NCBI GenBank assembly: GCA_008921705.1
Contig: VFFE01007186.1
Coordinates: 610,441 to 674,440, forward strand
From: Burhinus oedicnemus
Lineage: Eukaryota > Chordata > Aves > Charadriiformes > Burhinidae
Length of the DNA: 64,000 nucleotides
Reading direction: 5' to 3'
Made by a program: the position numbers and the translations under genes. The notes under the pieces are model-generated. The model did not search any database and was not told the origin of the DNA. It was given only the letters and a program-made list of their open reading frames with translations. Positions within the stretch are counted from its first letter, which is position 1, and every line of letters starts with the position of its first letter. Shown here one piece after another: positions 13,116-25,730 of this stretch.

Positions 13116-13632
13116 CTTTTCAAGTTTCCTGCTGCAACTACTGAAGCACACTGTCTCCCTTGAATAATTCTGCCTGTTGATCCCCGCTGAAGGTATGCAT
13201 TTCCTAGTGCCATGGGAACTGAAGTTTGCATTCAAGCTGCTTTAAGAGCTAGAGTACAGGGGGAACAAACCACTTTTTTTAGTGTTATATCAATAACACT
13301 GCTTCCATTCCTATACTTCAGGATATCCTTACGTCCTGAGAAAAGATGAGAAAGAATACAAACCTGTGCCCAAATACATCTAGCTTCACACCACAAGCCA
13401 GGATCCTAGCTTTGTGGTTTTCAGACGCTTGCCTTTTCTTTTAATGAATAAAATTTGACAGTTTTGGTTTAGGTTTTTCCACGACCACGGCAGTTTGAGA
13501 CACTTTAATATCTTTTCAAAGAGAAGACATCGCTGTGTTTGTAAGAGCTACGGTGAGTCTTATTGAACAGCCCACAGCTGACTCTCTGGGCCAGAGACAG
13601 CCAGGCCAGTGTCAAATGTGTAGCCTCACAAA

Positions 13633-13690
13633 TTTCAGTGGAATTCTACGAAGATTTCACAAGTAAAATCCAGCACTGAGTCAGGTGCAA
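13633..13690. repeat. Old amniote interspersed repeat fragment
   Basis: TTCAGTGGAATTCTACGAAG, then ATTTCACAAGTAAAATCC and GAGTCAGG, resemble a short motif chain (TTCAGTGGAGTTACTCC, ATTTACACC, ATCAGGCC) that I have seen repeatedly in bird and turtle non-coding DNA. The family name is not certain and the match is short. Confidence 0.35.
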
Positions 13691-14230
13691 TGTCTGGCAC
13701 TTGCTACACACCTTTCACCCAGAAAGTTTGGGGTAACATGCAGCTACCTCCCAGAGGGTAGGCTCTGTATGGCCTCCTAGAACCAAAACCACCAAAAAAA
13801 GTAGAAGAAACTAACGACCTGACCAAAATGGTAGGATCTGTATGTGACATTTCTGTATGGAGTCAGTTTATATGTACTTAAAACAAATAGTTCTGTATGT
13901 GCAATCAGGAGGGAGAGAATGAAACTAAAAGTGCAATTAAAAGCAAAATTTCAAACATTTAGATCTCTTCTTTTCAAAAACCCAACTCCCAGCCCCACAT
14001 TTAAATTTTGTTTGCTCCATACACAGTGACTCCAGATGTTTAACTGGCATACAAGTAGGACCAGTAGTGTTTTCCTTCTACCTGTGGGGAGCCAATATGA
14101 CCCACATTCCATCACTTAAACACAGAACCAGTCCATTAGTTAAAATAATAGTGATGCCAAAACTCCTCATCTCCTGCAGGCACAGCAAGGGTGAGAGTTT
14201 AAAAAAGGCCTTATGTAGCAACCATAGGTT
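13691..14230. other. Unique DNA, no gene seen
   Basis: No recognisable gene or repeat. The open frames here are 61-86 codons long and overlap on both strands without domain content. Confidence 0.5.
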
Positions 14231-14280
14231 AAGGCTCACACTCAGCTTGGGGCAGGTGACTTTCCCACCTCTCATCTCAG
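14231..14280 (+). repeat. MIR-like fragment, sense orientation
   Basis: CTTGGGGCAGGTGACTTTCC followed by CACCTCTCATCTCAGTCTGTG resembles the MIR core in sense direction (CTTGGGCAAGTCACTTAACC, then TCTCTGAGCCTCAGTTT). It is short and diverged. Confidence 0.4.
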
Positions 14281-15375
14281 TCTGTGTTTTTGTTCTGCTT
14301 TTCCTGGGTAGGTTGTGTCCTGCTTAACTCGGTGTTCTGTGAATCTTGATTGCTGGTAGCAAGTACTTCTGGACATCTGCTCTGAATTTACTTTTCAAAT
14401 AATATCTATATGTGGGGGGTTTTTTTGTAATGCTGGGGTTAGGCTGAAACTGGCAGTCTGCAGGAGGGAAGGAAAGATCGGTACCATTTCTAATAATAAC
14501 AGCTATTTACAAGCCTAGGGACCTCAGCAGGTATCGCTTTCCTTCCCAGTGACATGCAGCTATCTCAGATCAGAATACCACAGCCCTTTTTTACCAGTAA
14601 CACTGTGCAACAGTTTTAAACAAAGGAAATGAAACATATATTTATGCATGGATAAACCAACAGGGCAATTCCAGGGATGCGGAGTGGAATTCACCTGGAA
14701 TTGGGCCAGAACACGGAGGCCAACTTCTTGCCCTGGGAAAGGGGGGATGTGCACATTTCTGTGATTACAGGTCATCAAGACTTCAGCTTTGTGCCTAGCC
14801 AAAGGGGCCTATGAATGTCACATAGTTCAAATTTGACACTGAAGAAAACATTAGGAAAAAGTGATCCAGCTCCCCCTGAAATAAATAGAAAGATTTCTGT
14901 AGGAGTTAGAGCACGGTGAATCATCAGTTGTTTCTTGAACACCCTGCTTTATCCTTGGGGCTAAAGTCGCCTTCTTTTAGTTATGAGATCTGATGGGATT
15001 TCAGCCTAAGTAGTATGGCTATGATCTCATGTCCTATAATTCAACCTGCTCCAGAAAACCTCTATTTATTGAGTGATGAATAATAGAATTGCTTAGCAGC
15101 TTCTTTTAGCTTTCAGAAAAGAAAACACAGTACCGTGTGCACTGTTTCAAATGTTTTCCTTTATTTTCCCATGGGGATTTATTCTTAAAAAAAAAAAAAA
15201 AAAACTCACTGAGAAGTACAGTAGTTAATTCAGACAGTCTCAAGTTGCCTAGAGCTATTGACTGATATATGCAAAACCTTGCCATTATGTTTTCAAAGCA
15301 GCGACAAATAGAATTAGGAGTGCAATTCCTTTGATGATACTTTGAAATTTTTTTAAAATTACCTTCCATTATTGT
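14281..15375. other. Unique DNA, no gene seen
   Basis: Contains an 18-base A run at 15187-15204. Open frames of 80 and 87 codons on the minus strand (14560-14802, 15106-15369) show no domain; the second includes the A run translated as phenylalanines. Confidence 0.5.
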
Positions 15376-15451
15376 CTGGGCTTGATCCTTCTCCCTCAGA
15401 AACTAGTGGGAGTTCTGCCACTGACTTCAGGGGAAGGAGGATTGGGTTGTT
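15376..15451. repeat. Old amniote interspersed repeat fragment
   Basis: TGGGCTTGATCC, then AGTGGGAGTTCTGCCACTGA and CTTCAGGGGAAGGAGGATTGGG, match the chain GGCCTGATCC - AGTGGGAGTTTTGCCATTGACTTCAATGGG - AGGATCAGGCC that recurs in sauropsid genomes. The family looks semi-palindromic, so strand is not assigned. Confidence 0.5.
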
Positions 15452-18145
15452 TTCAGCACAGATTTTAAAACAAAGGCTTGAAATTGGCAGGAACAAAACA
15501 CTCTGCCATGAATTGAGACAGCAGGTTGCCAGATGGCAGCTTTTCAGAGTTATGCAAACAAATTTGGTTTATTCAATATAAATATTTGAAGGAATAGAAA
15601 GAAGAAGATAATTCTCACTTACCAAAGGGTCAGATTTGAGTCTTTTAAATTTTAACTTGGTTCCAAGAGAAAAAAGAATCTCTACCAACACTGTTAAGTT
15701 ATTGCTCTAGAAAGCACCCGAGTCTGGCTTTCCATGACAGTTTATACTGCTATAGATATAATTTTGGACAAGGAAAGGAAAATAAGAATATTGGGAAAGG
15801 GAGGGATCCACGCAGTTACTTGGGGAAGGCAGTTTAGGAGCAATTGGTAGACTTCCAGTTGAGGAGCACACGTTCTCTATACAACTCAAAGAGAGCAGGA
15901 AACAGCCTGAGAGGGCGTTTTGAGCTTTCAAGTTAGATACTTGAAGTTAGACACTATGAGTGGCCCCATAATTTGCAAGTGAAATCTTCAATATATGGCT
16001 AACCATCCAGAGCCACTCAGCAGGTAACAGCCAAGAGAAAAGGAAGGTCAAGAATGCCAGAAGAGCACTGCTGTTGGGCTTTTTGGTGTATTTTTTTTGG
16101 TTTGGTTTATTTTAAATCGAGTAACACTCAGAAAAGAGAGAAAATGAATATAGTACAAAAAACAGGAGGATTCTCTTTTTTCTTGAAAATTAACTTTGGA
16201 TCTACATCGAAGAAAGACCTATGAGCATTAAAAATGTAATATTCCTATACTCAGAAGCTTTGATGTCTTTCTGTTGGGTGAAAAGGCTAAACAAGAAGAG
16301 GTACGTATACAAGTCAGAGTAAGAGAGCTCTAAGAACTTTATTCCACTGTCTCAATCCTTTTCTCAACTATGTCTAGCATTAAAAAAAAAAAACAACATA
16401 AAAAAGCACATCTGCCCTGAATTCTCTCTGCATACAATTTCCTTCCGCCTGTGGTGAGGGGTGTGCTTTTGGAATGGCAGAAGGCTTCATCTTTTAACAA
16501 ATAATGAAATCCACATTCCAGTCAAATGCGATCAGTTCTGCCAGTGCAGAAGGATATTTTTATTGTTCACGTTTGCCTTCGGAGTGCCACCGCACATTAC
16601 TAAGCATGTTGGCTTTTTGCCACCTCTATTTTAAGCTATTCAAAAATCTGGGAACTGAAGAAATATCTGCCTTTGCTTTTTAAGGGGAAAAACATTTAAG
16701 TAAGCAAACGTTTTGAATAATTTAGACTAGAAAATGTATGTGTTCTCAGATGGACACGCTTATTTTAGTACAAGAGAACTAACCGTATCTTTGAATTAAC
16801 CTCTTGTCCCTTATACCCCACTTGTATGCACTGTACTGACCTCATAGGAAAGAAAATCGAATCAACTGTAAATTGCCTGAACAAATTTGTCTGAACTCAC
16901 GAAGCAGTAAATCCTACATTTACATTAGTTACTCAGCACAAGTTGGACTTGCCACACCTTCTACCCCAAAGGTCACACAGAATTTTTTATACTTACTAAA
17001 AAAAATAGCAGTGGGCCACAAACTTGAATTAATTCCCTGCATATGATTCCTAGAGCACGGAGGAAGGGAGAAGAGAATAAATGCTGAACAGAAAAGATTA
17101 GAGGAGTCAGGTGAGAAAGTGGGAAGGAACACTTTCATTTCTGATGAAAGAGTTTCATTTCAGGTGTATCCTCCTCTAAGCTTACTTCAGGGACTGGCAT
17201 ATGGCATATGCTACGGATGGATAGGCAGCGACACACGTACAGCTGTAAGGTTCTGGCACTCCTGGTCCTGGCCCAGGCTGCCAGCTGGCCAGCAGAAAGC
17301 AGGTTTGCAGGATGATTTGATTTTCCACAGCTGTCGTACAAAGCATGAGGTCAAGGGAGGTGAGGAGAAGGAGGAGATGTCAGAGAGAGGGAGGGGGTCG
17401 TAGCTGACTGATCCTTGCTTATAGCACAGAGGATGAGTTCAACCCTGACAATAAAATATCACAGCTAGCAACTTTCTCCATGTGCAAGCCCTTCATTTAA
17501 ATGATGTGCTAATGTAAAGTTTAGGTCTTGATAGGACTGGGCAACTCTGGAACCACTTACTGACAGACACTGCGTACTGTGCAAAATAAGTGAACACCAT
17601 GCAAGATGGGTGATTCTTGTCTAATGCCCTACTCTTTTGTCAACTAAGGACATCTTTTGCTGTTAGTTATATTAGGGAAAACTCACTCTAACACAGCTGT
17701 GTGTGTCAACAACAACTAGTTTTTTTATAGATAAGTAAATAAAACCCCTTTGTTGCTGGAACCAAAGTCAAATGGAAGGTCCACTACACGCTTCCAAAAG
17801 GCTTACATTTTTGTTAGTGTGGTGTGAATAATAATTCATTGTTATTTTTCCAGAAACCTTTAGGTAAACTTGTAGGTCACTTGTGCTATATAGGCCAAAA
17901 ATCACTATACCCATTTTAATAGGCTATCAATTTTGATGAAATTTTCTGTTTATTAATTATTTGCAAATTTTTGAAACAAGACAGTTTTATTATTATATTA
18001 TTATGTCAAGTCATTTGAACAAAAAGTTTCATGTGAAATAACCTGGTAACACTACTTTATTCAAGATAGTGAGAACAAGGTTGGAGCGTGAGGAATTTCA
18101 GATTAATGGAGCTGAGTAACTGGATTACAAAATGTCAGAAAAGTA
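15452..18145. other. Unique DNA, no gene seen
   Basis: No gene or clear repeat beyond a 12-base A run at 16382-16393. A 94-codon plus-strand frame (17119-17403) overlaps minus-strand frames and has no domain. A purine-rich GA stretch lies at about 17348-17397. Confidence 0.5.
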
Positions 18146-18542
18146 CCAATATGGAAAATGTCTCCTATAAAGAAAGGCTGAGAGAGTTGGGGTTGTTCAG
18201 CCTGGAGAAGAGAAAGCTCTGGGGACACCTTATTGCAGCCTTCAACATACAAAGCAGGCTTATAAGCAGGATGGAGAGAAACTTTTCACCAAGGTCTGTA
18301 GTGACAGGACAAGGGGCAGTGGTTTTAAACTGAAAGAGGGTAGATGCAGGTTGGACAGAAGAAGGGACGATGAGGGTGGTGAGACACTGGAACGGGTTTC
18401 CCAGAGAAGTTGTGGATGCCCCATCCCTGGAAGTGTTCAGGGTCAGGTTGGATGCCCCTGACCATGAGAGGGAGGTTGCACTAGATGATCTTTAAAGGTC
18501 ACTTCCAACCCAAACCATTCTACTATTCTATGATTCTATGAA
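18146..18542 (+). mobile_element. CR1 LINE, 3' end fragment
   Basis: This is a clear chicken-repeat-1 LINE copy. It runs in consensus order: AAGAAAGGCTGAGAGAGTTG and GTTCAGCCTGGAGAAGAG (from about 18171), CTTATTGCAGCCTTCAACAT, AGTGACAGGACAAGGGGCAG, GAGGGTGGTGAGACACTGG, GATGCCCCATCCCTGGAAG, and CTAGATGATCTTTAAAGGTC. It ends in ACCATTCTACTATTCTATG plus a further ATTCTATG, the 8-mer repeat at CR1 3' termini. About 40-50 bp of the usual sequence between GTTGGATG and the final GGTTGCACTAGATGATC stretch appear deleted. As with most CR1 copies it is strongly 5'-truncated and has no intact open frame. Good similarity suggests a comparatively young avian subfamily. Confidence 0.92.
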
Positions 18543-18889
18543 ATGGAGAACACGAGGAAAAAACCTTTACCTTCAGATATACAAGATGAGCTCTGAGCTG
18601 TCCATCTCTCTGCAGAAACAAGACCCTGAGGGCATGATAAGTAGTTCCACATAAGCAACAACTTAGTATTCAGAGGCAGCCAAAAAAGAAATTCGAATAC
18701 AAGGAATTATTAGGAAAGAAATAGAGAATAAAGCAGAAAATATTATTCTAGAATATAGATCTATTATTCATTCCAACTTTTAATTCTATATTCCAGTCAT
18801 GTCATCTCAGAAAAAATATATATCAACAAGGTTCAAACAATACTAGGATGGTTGTATGGAAGTGGTATCTTACAAGGCGTGACTTAATA
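18543..18889. other. Unique AT-rich spacer
   Basis: No gene or repeat was recognised between the two CR1 copies. Confidence 0.5.
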
Positions 18890-19215
18890 GGCTCAAATCT
18901 TCATCTCACAAAAGAGATGGTTTTGGATCATAAGACAAAGGTCTACAGAACCACGAATGGCACAGTGGTCTACAGAATCAGTGCTGGCCAGACTCATTAC
19001 TCACTGCTCTTCCAGTGCAAGAGGCGATTGCTGGTAAAAGAACCTAATAGAAGCTAGATTCAAATAAGAAAGAAATAGGTAGTTTTTCATGCACCATGCA
19101 GTTAACCTTTGTAACAACCTGCCAAAGAACACGGTCAATACAAGAGCTGTATGTGGACTCAAGGGGAGACTGACCAACTACCTGAAAGAAAGGTTCATAG
19201 AAGGTTACTAAATAG
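18890..19215 (+). mobile_element. Ancient CR1-type LINE fragment
   Basis: A second, much more diverged plus-strand CR1. AAGGTCTACAGAACCACGAA followed by TGGCACAGTGG corresponds to the conserved GAGGTCTATAAAATCATGAATGGTGTGG region. GTAGTTTTTCATGCACCATG and CAGTTAACCTTTGTAACAAC CTGCC correspond to the consensus around ...CACACAACGCACAGTCAACCTGTGGAACTCCTTGCC. AAGGTTCATAGAAGGTTACT lies near the 3' part. It belongs to an older subfamily than the neighbour at 18146-18542. The 69- and 82-codon open frames here are incidental. Confidence 0.7.
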
Positions 19216-22200
19216 ATAAACCACAGACATTGAGGGAAATGCTTGAGCTGAAAGTAACTGAAGACTAGGAAAGCATTAGGAAGAAGTATCACATGTTCTT
19301 GCTCTTTTTCTCCTTCTCCCTAAGTGTGCACTTAAAGGCCCATGTTGCTGAACTAGGTGAATCTGAACTGTGTGGCTGCTCTTTCATTCCTATTTTGAAC
19401 CTCTTATGTTATGAATTGTGTCATGACTGCATGAACAATTCTCCAGTAAGGAAACAAAAACTTATATTCACAAGTATTAGTTAAGGTATTTGTAACTTAA
19501 CAGATTGTTACAAAAGATGTGTGAGGAATGATTTGAGGAGAGAAAAGCCCGTTTACTGGAACTCTCAATCTAATGCTTACTCCTCTGTGCTGCAAGACAG
19601 AAGCTTAAAACAAGAATTCAGAGGGACGAGCAAGCTAAGTAGGGAGCGACCAATGGTAATAACAATAGGCAATGGGATTGTCCTGCATACTGCTCTACAA
19701 AGATCCATTACCTTAGAAGTTAACCATCTTCAGTGTGGGGTTCATGGGCACAACTCTTCTTCACAAACCAAATGTACTTTTTCCTCTGGAAAAAAAACAG
19801 CTTCCTTTCCACCTACATGACCAACATTTAAGAAATATGCATTCTTACTTGGTCTGGAATACAGACCTACAAGTTTTCAAGCAAATATGTCTTTCATGAC
19901 ATGTACAAAAGGCTTTTTGTCCTTCTTAGATTAAGTAATCAGAAGGCCACAGAGGCAGAGGATGAGATGGACTCTGAAATCTAGACAGTCAGAGATTTGC
20001 ACCAAGTTGTTATACTAGTAGATATTTCTTTATTCATTCAGTGAATAAATGTGTAACCAGACTCAGTAGGCAAGGCTGAAAGTGTCTCCTTCAAAATGGA
20101 CCCTACTAAGAAGGAAGTGACCAAATTTCGATTTTTCTTTCAAAAAGAAGATAAATAATGATTTAGAAGCTGCTAGACTTTATACTTGGGGTAAATAATT
20201 TTTTTTTTCTCAACAAAATGGTGTAGGCTTTGCATAAGAGCAACATCTTACCGCCTTTTCTGGCTATATTTTAAGCAAATTTAGCCTTCTGAGCTTTCAC
20301 TTAGGTCTACATGTCTTGTAATAAGTAGGTAATTTGTCCTTCAAGTATCTTTCTGATACAGTGGTGTCTGCAGGAAGAGGTACACCCTTAACCTGTGTTG
20401 ATACTTGGAAAGTCATGGATTTGTCCACTGCTCAAACATCACTTGTAATGTTCAGCTGTAAATATGTTCCCTGATATAATTTTGATCCATGTCAACTAGC
20501 ACTCTCTCAAACAATGCAAACAAAAATTCAGGATACAGCATATCCAGAGAGTTTCTTACAGACAGTATGGGGATATATTTATTCTAGTTTGAGGGAAGAA
20601 ATAACATGGGCATAAATGTACAAGCCTGCATCAGTTTGCCTCTGGACCAGATAAGACTCTCTGGCCTTTTTGGTTTACTGATGTAGATGAGTCTTGGGAA
20701 ACCAGTCTGCACTGGTAGCTGAGGCCCCCTGAGAGCACTGGGATGTTTCACACAGACGAGGTGCAGAGCAGGCTCCAGCATCCCCGGCCAATACAGAACA
20801 CAAAGGACGTGCAGCTGCAGCATGTGCATAACTTGGAAAGCTTCATTAGTCAACAATGCAAGGGAATTAACTACCCCTTCCCTTTTTTTTTTCTTCTTTT
20901 TTTTTTTTTTTTTCTTGGCATGCACATTGCTGATGGTGACTGTGCTTTGTATTTGCATAAGGATAACCCTTGTGATGTGCATCTATTCAGGTTTACTTGT
21001 GCTGTTTTCTTCTTATTCTCTTTTATAAAGAAAGAAAATGCTTTGATCCTCTGAGAATAACATCAGTGAATCCCAGAAACTATTTATTGTTCTATGTACA
21101 TAATGCACTTGTGCATAGTTCTTTTGGAGTAAAAGAACAATAAATGATTCCTCTGTCCTTGGAAGGGAAGACAAAACTTGATGAACATCACTAACTACTG
21201 TTAGAATTTGGCTGCCTGTAAAATAAAACATTTGAAAATGACTAACCCTGTTCAAATATCTTCTAAACAGCATGTGGAATCTGTTGAGACCTCATGAGAT
21301 GTTATTTCTCTAAGAACTGTGAAGGGATAGAGTTTTCCCTTCTAGAATGAATCTAAAATGGCTTGTGCCATCAGAGAAAAAACTTCGATGATGCATTAAC
21401 ATGGCCCTGACCCAGCTGGTTGGCATGCACTGTCACTCCAAAATTCCATTAATAGGGTGCCTGAGGACATGAACTCCGTTTGACTTGAAAGCTTCATGTA
21501 TTTCAATTAAAAATGCATTTATTTAATTAATGTAGACATTAGAGAGAACACTGCTTTAAAAAGGAAGACTGAATTTGATAGGCTAACTTTGTCCCCTTTT
21601 TCTAAGACATCTGAGATATGTTGCTTTTTTGCAAATGTAATATTTAGGAAAGGGAGGGACTGAAATCTTGCAAATTAATAGATAGGAAGCACTGAGGAAG
21701 ATGTCAGGCTTATTGGACTCAAAATAGATATGTGTGGTAGTGCTTTTTTTTGGTTTGTGTTTTTTTTTTTTTACAGCTGATAAGACAGTGCTCATTTCAT
21801 TTGAAGGTGCTAGAAACAAGAGGGTTTTTGGCCATAATGTAAGAAATGTTTACTAGCATCTTTTCAAGTGTAGAATCAATGTTTTCTGTAATACAATAAA
21901 TTGGATAAAATTTTACCCTTGCTTACACCTCAATTTCATTGAAAGAGGAACATGAAGAGACGAAGGAAAAATACAGCTAAGGGAAATTTCACCAGGGGTG
22001 CTCCTATTGTACCTAGTCATTGTGCACCTTATTTTCAATTCTGATTAAATGTTCTGCTACCCTGACCAACTTAACTCACTTTAAAGATCATTTGCACTCC
22101 AAGCAGAGTTAAGGGCCTTATTAAAATAAGATTCAGACTCCAAGTACAACTGTTTGTTCATAACTCCCACAGGATCTTATGAAGAAGATGCCACTTCTGT

Positions 22201-25200
22201 CCTGCTTTTATAGATGCAGTTTTCTGATTCAGTAATAGCAGACTTCATTTTAAATAATTAGCTGTCATGTGGATTGCAGTCACAAATGGATACATCTTTC
22301 CTAAGACACTCTGTATGGTATCCATTCTTATCAACCTAATGTAAACAGAGCTTTAGTTACCCACAGACACACCACATAGATCTTATCTAGCATAAGAATA
22401 CCAAATTAGCACTGACTGATTCTTAGGTAGCTATCAGCTAGCTGGCAGCTGTGATTTTTCATATCCAGTACATCTGTTCAATACCATATGCCAAGGCTAG
22501 ATCTAGGGATTTTGGCACCTTGCTCTGGTTGGACAAGTTCTTTGACATGTTTTCTCCTTGATGTGAGACCAAACAATGAATGGCTTCAATTGCATTTGCA
22601 CTTAGTATTGTCTAGATTATTTATTTACTTTGAGCAGTTATACAAATGGGACAATTCTGCAATCTGATAAAAAGAGGGGAGCTTTGATACATATCACAGA
22701 ATAATGATGTGTCAGAGAGTGGACACACAAGTATTGCTTTTTGAGCTGCTGTCACAAAGCTTAACCTTGCTTACTATAAAGGAAAGCTGGTAGTCTATGA
22801 AGAAGGTTTTGTGGCTTGTTGAAAGAAATCCAAAATCCTAAGAACATAATAAACATACAGAATCTTTAAGATATCATATTATAGCAAATGGAGCCATAAT
22901 ACCCCACGGTTATCCTGACCTAGTGTAGTAATGCAACGGAACAGATCAGTCATTTTAATTCTGCAGATGTCACTCCTGCTTGTATCACACACAAATCCGT
23001 CCCAGCATCATGGAGGTGATTCTCTCTTCCCTCTTCTCAGCTGCGTTTCCCCCTAAACCTTTGCCAGATCCAGAGTTTGTGGAGATGCACACTAGCTCAG
23101 AGAAGGAACTGATACAGCTAAACTAATCTTGGGGAAGCGGTGGGGGGGAGCAGGAAGCTTATTCTCAGAGAATATTGTTCCAAACAAGTTTCATTATATG
23201 GTGGCTCAGAGGCTAGATCTGCCACAAGAGAGGAGATATGGACGAGCATTGATGACCAGCCACAGAGAAGGGCAGAACAATCCCTTTTGGTAACATTCTG
23301 CTTTTTTCTACATTAAAAAGGCCGGGTAACTATAGCCAAAATGGATCTAAGTGATAGCCAACAGAATGTCTCTTTCTGAGGGACAGAAATTAAATAAATT
23401 TAAAACTAAAAAAAAAAAAAAGCCATCCTATTTTTACTAGTTTTACATATGTGAGTCTTCGCCTTCACTGGAAATGTTAAATGGAAATTCCAATTTTAAT
23501 CGATCGAAAGCCATTGATTTCTGGGCAATGGTCTCAGCTGTGGTTCTGAGTGCATCTACAACACAGCAGATCTTGTATGTGAGACCAGCCAGCCCACCAG
23601 CACCTGTGTGGGGACAGGAAAGGTCACGAACACTTCCATGGGCTGAACCCCAAAGCGTAATGCTGCCAAAGAGCCCAACTTGGTCATGTGGCCAGAAATG
23701 CTGCCTGACAATGACCTGACTACAAGCAGTCTCCAGGCAGAGGATACTCCTAGTGCTTCGGGACTGAGCCTGCTGAACAGCGGTTGCCTTTGAACATGGT
23801 CTGGAGACATTCATGAATGGCAAAGCTAGGTAAAGTGTCTAAATATGGGGTTTTTTTGTTTTTTGTTTAATTTATTCTCCACCTGTGGAACCACCATCAA
23901 AATTCAGCAAAACCCAATCAGTTCACTCAGGTTTTTTGCATAAGCCATTGCTGTGAGAAACATAAAACAACACAGCAAGCAAGAGCAGAGCCCCTTGGCC
24001 CTGGGAGCACCACATTTTGTTTCCCTCGAGAATACGTACCTCAGGAAAACTACATGCTAAAGGTTTTAGATATTACTGCACACATTTCTTTCTCTTCCAT
24101 GTTTTGAGGGGATGAAATGGCACACAGCTTTTATCTTTTTTAAATTATAGCTCTTTTTATTTATAAAGACTTCAGCTTGAAAAGCTGTTAAAAGTAACAA
24201 ACACATCTTTCTGAGAATACGATTACATTATTTAATCATGCCCAAAGGCAGCAAAGACACTGGGAAATAATTGTCTTTTCATCACTCAAGCATGAAATGC
24301 CCAACATTGTTTGAAACCTAATTCTAACGAACCTTTAATATTCTAGTTCAGAAATCCCTTGACCATGGTCAAGTACAATCTCATTTCTCAGTCCTTTAAA
24401 ACAGTTTGATGAAGCATCCTAGAAGGCGCAAGTTGTGTTTTCTTCTCCAAATTATTTTTTTTTCAGTCTGCAAAATTTCACTTTTTACATCCATCTACCA
24501 AATCGCAATCCATTCATATGTTAGCATCTCCGTAAGATATTCATTCATATAATTTCTTCAACCTAAAAATTCCACTTTTAATCTTGCGAAAATCGCATAT
24601 GAAGAAAGCAGAACATGGGGAACAATGCATCCAGAGCTACTGTAGTTAAACAAACATGGGAAGACTGTGTTACTACAATGGCATTGTTTTGGCACAATTT
24701 GCCTTTCTCAGACTAATGCCAGTTTTTCTACAAATTAATAAGTATTTGCAGAGCCTTTTAGTATACTTTTCCACACCACGATCAAAAGATTTGCCGTATA
24801 TCGCAAAATCACAAGATTCGGGCACTTAGAAATAAATTAGTTAGGTAATATTAACATTGTAGTTCATAATTAGTAGGCCCAGAAAGTGAAGACGCACACT
24901 AAGATGATGCTGTTATAGGACCAGATGTCTCATTCTGAGTCCATAAGCACATGAGAATAGAATATAAACACCAGATATAGCAGACTGATATTTAGCACAG
25001 GTTGCCCATAAGTAGCAGACATAGATTCAAATTTAAAGCTAAAGAGTACAGTTTCACTCTTAGAATAAAAAATATAATAATCTTTTCCTTCAAAGCAGCA
25101 ATCTGGGCACAAACATGTCAGGGTACAGACAGCTGTAGACTAGGAAGAAGAAGGTGGTATCGGGTACAAAAGGGGAAAAGAAAATGAAGAATTCTTCAGT

Positions 25201-25664
25201 GTTTGATGTGATAGCAATGTAAATACAGTGAATCTATCTTGCAATTATCATCTAATAGGAACACAAAAAGAGTCTAATCCTTTGTCGCACTCATAGTATT
25301 TTTGGTAATTTTGTTAATAAAAGAATACAGACAGTACAAGTTTATCTGTGTAAACCTGAATAGCTGAAGACATTTATATTTTACTTCTTTTAATGATATC
25401 TACACACCCCTTGAAAAACAAATGACACATATGTAAGTACTATACTTTCAGTGGACTTTCTCCACAGGATAACACCTATAAGGTGTTTTGAGGACATCAA
25501 TAAAAATGCTATTAAATAATAAAAAGTAAAAAAATAAAAACATTGGAATATAGGCTACGTCCAGTGATTTTTATGGACTCCCTGACTAAATCAAAGAAGT
25601 TAAGCATGGGTAAAAACAGAAATATACTTCAAGTTGCAATCTGTGAGCTACTTCTCCTTTGTAG
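19216..25664. other. Unique DNA, no gene seen
   Basis: AT-rich sequence with T-rich runs at 20883-20913 and 21744-21772, and a 14-base A run at 23408-23421. Minus-strand open frames of 132 codons (20584-20982, which includes a poly-lysine stretch from the T run) and 126 codons (23443-23823) show no recognisable domain. An octamer-like ATTTGCAT lies at 20951-20958. No gene is supported. Confidence 0.5.
20883..20913. repeat. Interrupted poly-T tract
   Basis: Ten T, a short C-interrupted stretch, then 17 T. Simple repeat; it creates the false lysine- and phenylalanine-rich frames on the two strands. Confidence 0.85.
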
Positions 25665-25730
25665 AGCTCCAGTGAAGTAACTGGGCCATTTCATGTTGCA
25701 ATTGAAAAGATCAGGGCCTAAAATAGTGCA
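25665..25730. repeat. Possible old amniote repeat fragment
   Basis: CTCCAGTGAAGTAACTGGGC followed by AAAAGATCAGGGCCTAAA resembles the same GATCAGGCCC / AGTGAAGT motif chain seen at 15376-15451. Weak and short. Confidence 0.3.

Noticed and set aside
20584..20982. 132-codon minus-strand frame with a lysine run
   Set aside because: The lysines come from a poly-T tract on the plus strand; no domain and no splice context.
23443..23823. 126-codon minus-strand frame with an overlapping 81-codon plus-strand frame, considered as a processed pseudogene
   Set aside because: The nearby A run (23408-23421) is on the wrong strand to be the tail of a minus-strand retrogene, and no protein family was recognised.
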